Shown here piece by piece: positions 36,308 through 44,189 of a stretch of DNA of 64,000 bases. Origin of the DNA: Clostridium sp. CAG:510 (GTDB lineage: Bacteria; Bacillota; Clostridia; Lachnospirales; Lachnospiraceae); assembly GCA_000434615.1 (NCBI GenBank), contig FR880815.1, positions 49,725-113,724 of the forward strand, given 5' to 3'. Each line of letters opens with the position of its first letter. Within the stretch, counting starts at the first letter, position 1. The translations under genes and the position numbers were made by a program. The notes under the pieces are model-generated. The model had not been told where the DNA came from, ran no database searches, and saw nothing but the letters and a program-made list of their open reading frames with translations.

Positions 36308-37039
36308 ATGGAATATAAAGAGTTCTCAGCAAAAACAGTGGATGACGCCATTACAGCGGCATGTCAGGATTTTTTCGTAACAAGTGATAAGCTGGATTAT
36401 GAAGTCTTAGAAGAAGGTTCTTCCGGATTTTTAGGAATCGGAGCAAAGCCCGCTCTCATTAAGGCAAGAGTAAAAGAAGATAAAGAAATTGTCAAAGAAT
36501 CTGTAAAAGAACCCGTTAAAGAAGTTCTGAAAGAAGAAAAGAAATTTGTAAAAGAAACAGCAAAGGTTTCCAATGTAGATGCAAGGGAAGTAGAAGAAGC
36601 AGCAAAGAAGTTCTTAGGCGAAGTATTTGATGCTATGGAAATGGAAGTTATAGTAGATGCCAGGTACGACGATGCTGAAAAAGCTCTTGATGTTGATATG
36701 AGAGGCGAAGAAATCGGTATTCTCATCGGTAAGAGAGGACAGACCCTTGACTCTTTACAGTATTTGGTATCTTTAGTGGTAAACAGAGGCCAGGCAGATT
36801 ATATCCGTGTTAAATTAGATACCGAAAATTACAGACAAAGAAGAAAAGAAACTCTGGAAAATTTAGCAAAGAATATTGCTTATAAGGTAAAGAGAACCAA
36901 GAGACCTGTTTCTTTAGAGCCTATGAATCCTTACGAAAGAAGAATTATTCATTCAGCATTACAGAATGACAGATATGTAACCACACACAGTGAAGGGGAA
37001 GAACCTTTCAGAAGAGTTGTTGTGTCTTTGAAAAAATAA
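36308..37039 (+). CDS. khpB: RNA-binding protein KhpB/Jag (SpoIIIJ-associated)
   Basis: A 243-residue protein with the Jag_N domain (residues 1-52, KEFSAKTVDDAITAACQDF; GFLGIGAKPALIKARV), a 50-residue charged linker with repeated Lys/Glu/Val patterns (KESVKEPVKEVLKEEKK), a KH domain (GEEIGILIGKRGQTLDSLQY near 135) and an R3H domain (MNPYERRIIHSALQ near 208). KhpB binds many mRNAs and small RNAs and affects cell elongation in related bacteria. Confidence 0.94.
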   Translation: MEYKEFSAKTVDDAITAACQDFFVTSDKLDYEVLEEGSSGFLGIGAKPALIKARVKEDKEIVKESVKEPVKEVLKEEKKFVKETAKVSNVDAREVEEAAKKFLGEVFDAMEMEVIVDARYDDAEKALDVDMRGEEIGILIGKRGQTLDSLQYLVSLVVNRGQADYIRVKLDTENYRQRRKETLENLAKNIAYKVKRTKRPVSLEPMNPYERRIIHSALQNDRYVTTHSEGEEPFRRVVVSLKK

Positions 37040-37045
37040 TGTGAT

Positions 37046-37103
37046 GGAGCTGTAGTACCGGGGCAGAGACTGCCTTTTGTAGGGAGACAGCTCCTATTTT
37101 TTT
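37046..37103 (+). terminator. Structured terminator after khpB
   Basis: GGAGCTGT (37046-37053) pairs with ACAGCTCC (37087-37094), enclosing a small inner hairpin (GGCAG/CTGCC), and is followed by TATTTTTTT. The 33-base interior is larger than a simple terminator loop, so a regulatory leader for mnmE is also possible. Confidence 0.65.
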
Positions 37104-37126
37104 AGAAATTAAAAGGAATCAGTACT

Positions 37127-38515
37127 ATGAATACAGATACAATTGCTGCGATTGCTACGGCGCTTTCGGATTCCGGTATCGGTATTGTCCGTATCAGCGG
37201 ACCGGAGGCGGTGGAAAAAGCAGATTTACTTTATAAATCAAAAAACGGTAAGTTTCATCTGAAGGATGCAGAAAGCCATACTATTCATTATGGTTTTGTA
37301 ACGGATGAAGAGGGTAATATTTTGGATGAAGTGATGGTAAGCGTTATGCTTGCCCCGAAAAGTTACACCACAGAGGACACGGTGGAAATTAACTGCCACG
37401 GCGGTGTTCTTATGATGCAGCGGATTCTGGAAAGAGTGTTGCTGACAGGAGTAAGAATGGCCGAGCCCGGAGAGTTTACAAAAAGGGCTTTCCTTAACGG
37501 AAGAATGGATCTTTCCGAGGCGGAAGCGGTAATGGATGTTATTCATGCACAGAATGAATTAGCATTAAAGTCTTCTGTGAGCCAGTTAAAGGGAGCAGTT
37601 TCCAATAAGATAAAAGAAATGAGAAGTGAAGTCATTTATGAAATCGCTTTTATTGAATCTGCTTTAGATGACCCCGAACATATCAGTCTGGAAGGTTACC
37701 CGGAAAGACTTTCTGAAAAAATAGACAATCTGATAAAGGAAACAGATAAGCTGATTTCTTCATCTAAGGATGGCAAATTCTTAAAGGAAGGTATTAAAAC
37801 CGTTATTTTAGGAAAACCAAATGCCGGTAAATCTTCTTTTTTAAATGTTTTGTCCGGTGAAGAAAAAGCGATTGTAACGGACATTGCCGGAACCACCCGT
37901 GATGTTCTGGAGGAACAGATAAGACTGGACGGCATAGCTTTGAATGTAATAGACACCGCCGGTATCCGCAAAACAGAGGACACAGTGGAAAAAATAGGTG
38001 TGGAAAAAGCCAGAAAATATGCGGGGGAAGCGGATTTACTCTTATACATGGTGGACTCTTCCGTTCCCTTTGATGAAAACGATGAAGAAATAAGAGATAT
38101 TTTAAGGGACAGAAAAGCTATTCTTCTGATGAATAAGTCCGATTTAAGCCAGATAATTACAGAAGAGGATATAAGAAATTTTCTGCAAGGTATCGAAATT
38201 CCGATCGTGAAGATTTCCGCAAAGGAAGCTTCCGGTATCGAAGAATTCAAGAAGCTTATCAGGGACATGTTTTTTGAAGGAAAGATTTCTTTTGAAAATG
38301 AAATTTATATTACAAACCTGCGTCACAAGGAAGCTTTACAGCAGGCAAAAGAATCATTTTTAATGGTTAAAAAAAGTCTGGAAGACGATATGCCGGAAGA
38401 TTTTTATTCCATTGATTTGATGAATGCCTATATATCTCTGGGAAATATTATCGGAGAAGAGGTTTCCGATGATTTAGTAGATGAGATTTTTTCAAAGTTT
38501 TGTATGGGAAAATAA
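37127..38515 (+). CDS. mnmE: tRNA modification GTPase MnmE
   Basis: A 462-residue GTPase that with MnmG installs the carboxymethylaminomethyl group on wobble U34. The N-terminal domain starts DTIAAIATALSDSGIGIVRI. The inserted G domain has GKPNAGKSSFLN near residue 225, IAGTTRD near 253, DTAG near 272 and NKSD near 340. The C-terminus is FCMGK, with the conserved Cys. It is followed 51 bp later by mnmG. Confidence 0.97.
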   Translation: MNTDTIAAIATALSDSGIGIVRISGPEAVEKADLLYKSKNGKFHLKDAESHTIHYGFVTDEEGNILDEVMVSVMLAPKSYTTEDTVEINCHGGVLMMQRILERVLLTGVRMAEPGEFTKRAFLNGRMDLSEAEAVMDVIHAQNELALKSSVSQLKGAVSNKIKEMRSEVIYEIAFIESALDDPEHISLEGYPERLSEKIDNLIKETDKLISSSKDGKFLKEGIKTVILGKPNAGKSSFLNVLSGEEKAIVTDIAGTTRDVLEEQIRLDGIALNVIDTAGIRKTEDTVEKIGVEKARKYAGEADLLLYMVDSSVPFDENDEEIRDILRDRKAILLMNKSDLSQIITEEDIRNFLQGIEIPIVKISAKEASGIEEFKKLIRDMFFEGKISFENEIYITNLRHKEALQQAKESFLMVKKSLEDDMPEDFYSIDLMNAYISLGNIIGEEVSDDLVDEIFSKFCMGK

Positions 38516-38566
38516 AAAGTGTATGTTATAATATGAAAATAAGTTATGAAAGGCATGGTTATAAAA

Positions 38567-40501
38567 ATGTCAACGGATGAAAAAAAACGTTTTATCATGG
38601 ATAAAGTAGATGTTTGTGTCATAGGTGCCGGTCATGCCGGTTGTGAAGCGGCTCTGGCATGTGCAAGACTGGGACTGGAAACCGTTATTTTTACGGTAAG
38701 TGTGGACAGTATTGCCCTGATGCCCTGCAATCCCAATATAGGCGGTTCTTCCAAGGGACATCTGGTAAGAGAAATAGATGCTCTCGGCGGAGAAATGGGA
38801 AAAAATATTGATAAAACTTTTATTCAATCCAAAATGTTGAATGTTTCCAAAGGACCTGCAGTACATTCCCTTCGTGCACAGGCAGACAAGGCGGAATATT
38901 CCAGAGCTATGCGTAAGGTTCTGGAAAATCAGGATCACCTTACCATCAAGCAGGCAGAGGTCTGTGAGATTTTGTGGGAAGAGGAAGAAGACAAGGACAC
39001 AAAGGAGCTTAAGAAAAAAGTGACCGGTGTGGTTACCTATTCTGGAGCCGTTTATGAATGTAAAAGAGTTGTTTTATGTACCGGTACTTATTTAAGGGCA
39101 AGATGTCTTTGCGGAGAAGCCATTACTTATACCGGCCCCAACGGACTGCAGCCGGCGAATCATCTTCCGGACAGCTTAAAGGAAATGGGCATTGAGCTTC
39201 GCCGGTTTAAAACCGGTACTCCTGCCAGAATGGATAAGAGAAGTATTGATTTTTCCAAGATGGAAGAACAGTTCGGTGATAAAGAAATTGTTCCTTTTTC
39301 TTTTTCCACAGATCCGGAATCCATTCAAAAAGAGCAGATTTCCTGTTATTTGACTTATACAAATGAAAAAACACACGAAATTATTCGGTCTAATCTTGAC
39401 AGATCCCCCATTTATGCGGGTATTATAGAAGGTACAGGGCCAAGATATTGTCCCTCTATCGAAGATAAAGTTGTAAAGTTTGCAGATAAGGACAGACATC
39501 AGGTATTTATTGAACCCGAAGGTCTGCATACCAATGAAATGTATGTGGGAGGTATGTCTTCCTCTTTACCTGAGGAAGTGCAGCTTGCCATGTACCGGAC
39601 GGTGCCTGGGCTGGAGCATTGTAAAATTGTAAGAAATGCTTATGCAATTGAGTATGACTGTATTAACGCAAAACAGCTTTATCCTACACTGGCATTCAAA
39701 AAGGTAAACGGTCTTTATGCAGGCGGTCAGTTTAACGGAAGCAGCGGCTATGAAGAAGCAGCAGCCCAGGGACTGATGGCCGGACTTAATGCGGCTCTTT
39801 CCCTGCTCGGTAAACAGGAAATTGTACTGGACAGGTCACAGGCTTACATAGGTGTACTGATTGATGATCTGGTTACAAAGGACAACAGGGAGCCTTACCG
39901 TATGATGACCTCCCGTGCAGAATATCGTCTGCTTTTAAGACAGGACAATGCAGATTTAAGACTTCGTAAAATCGGTTATGAAGCAGGTCTTGTTTCCAAA
40001 GAAGATTACGAGAGGCTTCTGCGCAAGGAAGAACTTATCAAAGAAGAAATCAAACGTCTTAAAAATACCAAAGTGGGCGGTTCCCAGAAAATTCAGGAAT
40101 TTCTTACAGCACATGAAAGTAATCCTTTGAAGAATGCTGTTTCTTTGGCTGATCTTATGTGTAGACAGGAATTATCCTATGAACTGCTTGCGGAAATTGA
40201 TGAGAAAAGACCTGTACTGCCAAAAGATGTGGTAGAGCAGGTAGAAATAGAATTGAAATACGAAGGCTATATAGAGAGACAGTCCCGTCAGGTAGAGCAG
40301 TATAAGAAAATGGAAAAGAAGCTTTTACCTGTCGACATTGATTATGATGATGTACCCAGTCTACGCATTGAAGCAAGGCAGAAATTGAAGGAGTTCCGTC
40401 CGGTTTCCGTTGGACAGGCTTCCAGAATTTCCGGTGTATCTCCGGCAGATATTTCTGTTCTGCTGGTATATTTAGAGCAAAGAAATCATCAGCATAAATA
40501 A
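38567..40501 (+). CDS. mnmG: tRNA modification enzyme MnmG (GidA)
   Basis: A 644-residue FAD-dependent partner of MnmE. The dinucleotide motif is DVCVIGAGHAGCEAALACAR near residue 15; the family blocks CNPNIGGSSKGHLVREIDALGG near 55 and LYAGGQFNGSSGYEEAAAQG near 385 are present. I chose the ATG at 38567 because GAAAGGCATGG ends 8 bases before it, exactly as at dnaA, rnpA and rsmG. The frame starting at 38546 runs through that motif. Confidence 0.96.
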   Translation: MSTDEKKRFIMDKVDVCVIGAGHAGCEAALACARLGLETVIFTVSVDSIALMPCNPNIGGSSKGHLVREIDALGGEMGKNIDKTFIQSKMLNVSKGPAVHSLRAQADKAEYSRAMRKVLENQDHLTIKQAEVCEILWEEEEDKDTKELKKKVTGVVTYSGAVYECKRVVLCTGTYLRARCLCGEAITYTGPNGLQPANHLPDSLKEMGIELRRFKTGTPARMDKRSIDFSKMEEQFGDKEIVPFSFSTDPESIQKEQISCYLTYTNEKTHEIIRSNLDRSPIYAGIIEGTGPRYCPSIEDKVVKFADKDRHQVFIEPEGLHTNEMYVGGMSSSLPEEVQLAMYRTVPGLEHCKIVRNAYAIEYDCINAKQLYPTLAFKKVNGLYAGGQFNGSSGYEEAAAQGLMAGLNAALSLLGKQEIVLDRSQAYIGVLIDDLVTKDNREPYRMMTSRAEYRLLLRQDNADLRLRKIGYEAGLVSKEDYERLLRKEELIKEEIKRLKNTKVGGSQKIQEFLTAHESNPLKNAVSLADLMCRQELSYELLAEIDEKRPVLPKDVVEQVEIELKYEGYIERQSRQVEQYKKMEKKLLPVDIDYDDVPSLRIEARQKLKEFRPVSVGQASRISGVSPADISVLLVYLEQRNHQHK

Positions 40502-40528
40502 TAGTAACAGGAAAGGCATGGATTTTTA

Positions 40529-41248
40529 ATGTATCGTACCGAACAGTTTGAAGCAGATTTAATGGAATTAGGTATCACGTTGACAGCGGAACAAATTCAG
40601 AAATTTATCCGTTATTATGAAATGCTGACGGAATGGAATGAAGTTATGAATTTAACTGCCATTACCGATTATGATGAAGTGATGAAGAAGCATTTTATTG
40701 ACAGTCTTTCTTTAGTGAAGGCATATGATCTGTCCGGTGATATATCTGTGATTGATATCGGTACCGGTGCCGGATTTCCCGGTCTGCCGTTAAAGATAGC
40801 TTTTCCTAATTTAAAAATTACTCTTTTGGATTCCTTGCAGAAACGTGTTAAATTTTTAAACGCAGTCATAGAAGAATTATCTCTTACAAATATAGAAACC
40901 ATACATGGACGTGCAGAAGATTATGCGAAGCCTTCTTTACTCCGGGAAAAGTTTGATTTGTGCGTTTCCCGTGCAGTGGCAAATATGACAACACTGTCAG
41001 AATTTTGTTTGCCTTTTGTAAAGGTAGGCGGTATGTTCATTTCCTATAAATCCGAAAAGATTACAGAAGAAATGAAACAGGCAGAAAAGGCTATTGCTAT
41101 TCTGGGTGGTAAAGTAAAGAGCCAGACGGAAATTTATCTTCCCGACTCTGATATTTACCGTAATCTTTTTGCAATTGAAAAGGTTGCTGCCTGTCCAAAA
41201 AAATATCCTCGTAAAGCAGGACTTCCTGCAAAAGAACCTTTACACTGA
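40529..41248 (+). CDS. rsmG: 16S rRNA (guanine-N7) methyltransferase RsmG
   Basis: A 239-residue SAM-dependent methyltransferase for G527 of 16S rRNA. The SAM site is VIDIGTGAGFPGLPLKI near residue 75, with FDLCVSRAVANM near 145. GAAAGGCATGG ends 7 bases before the ATG. It is the last conserved gene of this block; the sensor kinase gene follows 46 bp later. Confidence 0.96.
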   Translation: MYRTEQFEADLMELGITLTAEQIQKFIRYYEMLTEWNEVMNLTAITDYDEVMKKHFIDSLSLVKAYDLSGDISVIDIGTGAGFPGLPLKIAFPNLKITLLDSLQKRVKFLNAVIEELSLTNIETIHGRAEDYAKPSLLREKFDLCVSRAVANMTTLSEFCLPFVKVGGMFISYKSEKITEEMKQAEKAIAILGGKVKSQTEIYLPDSDIYRNLFAIEKVAACPKKYPRKAGLPAKEPLH

Positions 41249-41294
41249 TAACCGTACTGCTTTGCAGACATTTTTACCCGGAGGTTAGGTAAAT

Positions 41295-42260
41295 ATGGCA
41301 AATGAGCGTAAGACATCTTTACTGGAAATCTATCAGAACTTTTTAGATGAAGCAGAACTTCTGGAAAGTGAAATCAAGGAAAATGAGTTTTCTATAGAGG
41401 AAACAACAGATTATCTTGACCAGTTATATAATAAGGAAACCGATGACTTCAAAGTATTCAGTCCGAGAAATGTATTGAATACCCAGAAGAGAGAAATTGA
41501 AAACAACAAGACAAAAATAGAAAAGCTTCAGAATACTAACAGTTATTTGAGAGAAAGGCTGAAGAAAATAAAAGTTTATCTGGAAGCATTGGAAGATGCA
41601 CTGGATGAAAAACAGGAAAAGAAAATAAAACCAAATTATTCTATTATAGAGGTGCAGGTTAAAGAAAGAAAAAGAATTGCCCAGGATTTGCACGATACTA
41701 CTTTATAGAATATATCTTATCTGATTTATAAAGTAGAATTGATAAAAAGATATATGGAAATGGATGTTTCACGTGCAAAAGTGGAGCTTACCTCAATGGA
41801 CGAAAACTTACGGAATATGATGGAAGAATTGAGGGATATCATATATAGTATTCATCCTGTACATTTTTATGATGTAGGATTTCAAAAATCAGTAGAAGAT
41901 TTTTTCGATAAATTAAAAGAGAGATATCCTGATTATACTTATGATATAGAAATTAATCCTGTTAAAATAGAAAATACTACTTTACAGATTTCTATTTTTC
42001 GTATTATACAGGAAGCTTGCAATAATGCGGTGGTACATTCTAAGGGAAATGTATTACAGGTAAAATTTAAGAAGGAGGTAAATGACTACTATTTATTCAT
42101 AAAAGATAATGGTGTTGGATTTCAGGGGGAAGCTGAACATAAGTCCAATCATTATGGTTTATCTATAATGAAAGAGAGAGCACAACTGTTAGGGGGAAAG
42201 TTAGACATTCAAAGTGATGAAGGGGGAACTAAAATAACAGTCAGAATACCAATATCATAA
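41295..42260 (+). pseudogene. DegS-like sensor histidine kinase interrupted by an in-frame amber codon
   Basis: One 322-codon frame with a single internal TAG at 41706-41708. Codons 1-137 encode a cytoplasmic coiled-coil region (residues about 10-110) and a HisKA_3 H-box, ERKRIAQDLHDTTL. The next codon, normally Gln (CAG) in this family, is TAG. The same frame then continues through the rest of HisKA_3 and an ATPase domain (IIQEACNNAVVHSKG, IKDNGVGF, GLSIMKERAQLLGGKLDIQS). There is no transmembrane segment, as in DegS. A C-to-T change would explain the stop. The ATPase part could restart at TTG 41739 or ATG 41754, but no ribosome site is seen. The cognate response regulator follows 41 bp later and is intact. 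Confidence 0.85.
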
Positions 42261-42301
42261 TTATTAATTTTAGGGAGTAAATTATATAAGGGAGGGAATA
42301 T

Positions 42302-42955
42302 ATGAAAAATAAGAAAACCAAAATTATGATAGTAGATGATTTTGCATTGATAAGGGATGGACTGAAGAATTTATTAGAATTAGATGGTTCTATGAAAGTA
42401 ATTTCCGAAGCACAGGATGGTATAGATTGTCTAAATAAGTTGAATGAAAAATTGCCGGATATTTTATTGCTCGATATAAATATGCCAAATAAAAATGGAC
42501 TTGAAGTATTACAGGAAATCCGTAACAATGAAATACCTATTAAGGTAATGATACTGACAATGCATAATGAAATAGACTATCTGCTGAGAGCAATTGAAAT
42601 AGGAGCAGATGGTTATGCCTCAAAAAATATAAAGTTTGAAGAATTAAAAGAAGCTATTGATTTAATAATTCATGGAGAAAACTTTATTCAGAAAGAACTA
42701 TTGCCTTTATTAAATTCTAAGATAGAAAAGAAAAATGAAGAATTAGATAAAATAAAGTCGTTAACAAAGAGAGAATTGGAAGTTCTTAAAAATATTGCAT
42801 TTGGAAATTCCAACAGAGAGATAGCTACTTCCTTAAAAATAAGTGAAAGAACCGTGAAAAATCACATATTTAATATATTCAAGAAGATAGCAGTAACCGA
42901 TAGAACGCAGGCTGCAGTATTTGCAATCAGAAATGATTTAATATCCTTGAATTAG
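42302..42955 (+). CDS. NarL/LuxR-family response regulator
   Basis: A 217-residue regulator. The receiver domain has IMIVDDFALIRDG near residue 7, the phospho-acceptor Asp in ILLLDINMPNKNG near 58 and the switch Lys in YASKN near 112. The LuxR-type helix-turn-helix is KRELEVLKNIAFGNSNREIA, then SERTVKNHIFNIFKKI (about 155-200). GGGAGGGAA precedes the ATG. It is paired with the upstream kinase, whose reading frame is broken, so its phosphorylation source is uncertain. The kinase and regulator genes are more AT-rich than the neighbouring core genes. Confidence 0.92.
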   Translation: MKNKKTKIMIVDDFALIRDGLKNLLELDGSMKVISEAQDGIDCLNKLNEKLPDILLLDINMPNKNGLEVLQEIRNNEIPIKVMILTMHNEIDYLLRAIEIGADGYASKNIKFEELKEAIDLIIHGENFIQKELLPLLNSKIEKKNEELDKIKSLTKRELEVLKNIAFGNSNREIATSLKISERTVKNHIFNIFKKIAVTDRTQAAVFAIRNDLISLN

Positions 42956-42970
42956 AAAAAAACCGGAAAT

Positions 42971-43006
42971 AAAACCGTAATGTTTCACGTGAAACATTGC
43001 GGTTTT
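42971..43006 (+). terminator. Terminator whose stem contains a parS site
   Basis: AAACCG and CGGTTT flank AATGTTTCAC/GTGAAACATT, forming a long hairpin followed by TTTTTAAT. The upper stem is the complete 16-bp parS palindrome at 42980-42995. It ends the two-component transcript. Confidence 0.75.
42980..42995. other. parS: parS site 1 (ParB-binding centromere)
   Basis: TGTTTCACGTGAAACA, an exact match to the bacterial parS consensus, about 1.2 kb upstream of parA. Confidence 0.93.
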
Positions 43007-43039
43007 TAATATATTTGTGAATTTAAAAACACAAGATAA

Positions 43040-43055
43040 TGTTTCACGTGAAACT
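43040..43055. other. parS: parS site 2 (one mismatch)
   Basis: TGTTTCACGTGAAACT, 15 of 16 bases of the parS palindrome. It sits in a 56-bp element (43029-43084) bounded by CACAAGATA and TATCTTGTG. Two further half-sites CGTGAAACA follow at 43084-43092 and 43108-43116. Confidence 0.85.
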
Positions 43056-43199
43056 TTCTAAATCTATATCTTGTGATTTAATCCGTGAAACATTTAAAAA
43101 CAAATGCCGTGAAACATTTTTAAAACCCTTATTTAGCGGTATGTTGTTAATAATAGGGAGTCAGAGTGTTCTATGAAGTTAAAAAAATAGGTTTATAAA

Positions 43200-43643
43200 A
43201 TGGTAGTAAATATGACGGAAAGAATAATAGATAAAGAAATTAAATTATTTCCTTATTATAGAAATGATGAGGTTTCCCTTCTATGGTATCAGGATTTAGA
43301 TGTATGTAAGCAGGTAGATAACAGGGACGAGCCTTATGATTTAGAACTTTTGCATTGTATGTACGATTACCTGAGTTCCAATGGGGATTGCTACTATATA
43401 GAATATGAAGGTAAATTAGTAGGGGATGTTTCATTGAGGGACAATGGAGAAATCGCCATTGTAGTTTGTAAGGAATACCAGAACCGACATATCGGAAGAC
43501 GATGTGTGCTGGATATGTTGAAATTGGCAAAAGAAAAGGGAATGAGTAAGGTAAAAGCAAATATATATTCCTTTAATAAACAGAGCCAGACCATGTTCCA
43601 ATCCATTGGGTTTGTAAAAACAGAAGAAGAGTGGTATGAATAA
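43200..43643 (+). CDS. GNAT-family N-acetyltransferase
   Basis: A 147-residue acetyltransferase. The acetyl-CoA loop is IVVCKEYQNRHIGRRCVLDM near residues 92-111, followed by KVKANIYSFNKQSQTMFQSIGF, the usual strand-helix end of GNAT enzymes acting on small molecules or proteins. The ribosome site is poor, so the start (43200 or the ATG at 43212) is uncertain. It lies between two copies of a parS-containing repeat and is AT-rich, which hints at insertion into the parS region. Confidence 0.8.
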   Translation: MVVNMTERIIDKEIKLFPYYRNDEVSLLWYQDLDVCKQVDNRDEPYDLELLHCMYDYLSSNGDCYYIEYEGKLVGDVSLRDNGEIAIVVCKEYQNRHIGRRCVLDMLKLAKEKGMSKVKANIYSFNKQSQTMFQSIGFVKTEEEWYE

Positions 43644-43679
43644 ATAATTTAAATTACACTATGAAGGAGGAACAATAAA

Positions 43680-43706
43680 ATGTTGGTGATGAAAATAAAA
43701 TTTTAA
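43680..43706 (+). other. Eight-codon micro-ORF with perfect ribosome site
   Basis: GAAGGAGGA precedes an ATG at 43680 that encodes MLVMKIKF before TAA. It is either a remnant of a lost gene or a leader peptide; no downstream gene is close enough to judge. Confidence 0.35.
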
Positions 43707-43727
43707 GAACACTGGGACACAAGATAA

Positions 43728-43743
43728 TGTTTCACGTGAAACA
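43728..43743. other. parS: parS site 3
   Basis: TGTTTCACGTGAAACA, exact consensus, about 450 bp upstream of parA. It lies in a second copy (43717-43772) of the 56-bp element around site 2; I count 49 of 56 positions identical. Confidence 0.93.
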
Positions 43744-43877
43744 TTAAACATCAATATATTGTGATTTACTCCTTAAAATACATAAAATTAGCCATTTTAC
43801 AACATCTGAAGCCCAGCATTTTCGGTAAAAATCCGCATTTCAAAACTAAACTTCTTATAGCCTATCCCAAAGAATGA

Positions 43878-43886
43878 TGTTATAAT
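43878..43886 (+). promoter_or_regulatory. Extended -10 promoter before the tandem repeat and parA
   Basis: TG-T-TATAAT with TATAAT at 43881-43886; the -35 region is weak. A transcript from here would begin near 43893 and run through the whole tandem repeat into parA. Confidence 0.6.
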
Positions 43887-43903
43887 GTATAAGGTGCAAG
43901 TTA

Positions 43904-44141
43904 AAAACAAGCGGCTGTGCTATGCACAGACATTTGTTTTTAACGCATCTTATAACGAACAAGCAGTTCTGCGGAGCAGAACAATAGCAAGCGATAGCTT
44001 GCAGCTTGTGAGTGTTTGCAGGAGAAAACAAGCGACTGCACTATGTGCAGGCATTTGTTTTTAACGCATCTTATAACGAACAAGCAGTTCTGCGGAGCAG
44101 AACAATAGCAAGCGATAGCTTGCAGCTTGTGAGTGTTTGCA
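43904..44141 (+). repeat. 121-bp tandem hairpin repeat, two copies, upstream of parA
   Basis: Copy 1 is 43904-44024 and copy 2 starts at 44025 with an offset of 121 bp; the last 3-4 bases of copy 2 diverge. Each copy can fold into three hairpins: (1) AAAACAA...TTGTTTT enclosing a CTGTGC-TAT-GCACAG stem, (2) GTTCTGC-GGA-GCAGAAC, (3) GCAAGC-GATA-GCTTGC. The only differences I see are in hairpin 1, where copy 2 has CTGCAC-TAT-GTGCAG: both arms change together and keep pairing. This supports a structured RNA or DNA element. No ORF is present. Confidence 0.8.
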
Positions 44142-44189
44142 TTTTTATGTATATTTAGGTCGTATTAATAAGAAAGGCTTGATATTAAA

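Noticed and set aside
41706..41708. Recoding of TAG as pyrrolysine or a suppressed codon
   Set aside because: Other genes here (rpmH, the PreA-like gene, the AlbA_2 gene) end in TAG, so it acts as a normal stop; a nonsense mutation is simpler.
43904..44141. CRISPR or insertion-sequence ends
   Set aside because: Two adjacent copies with no spacer; no transposase and no terminal inverted repeat pair.
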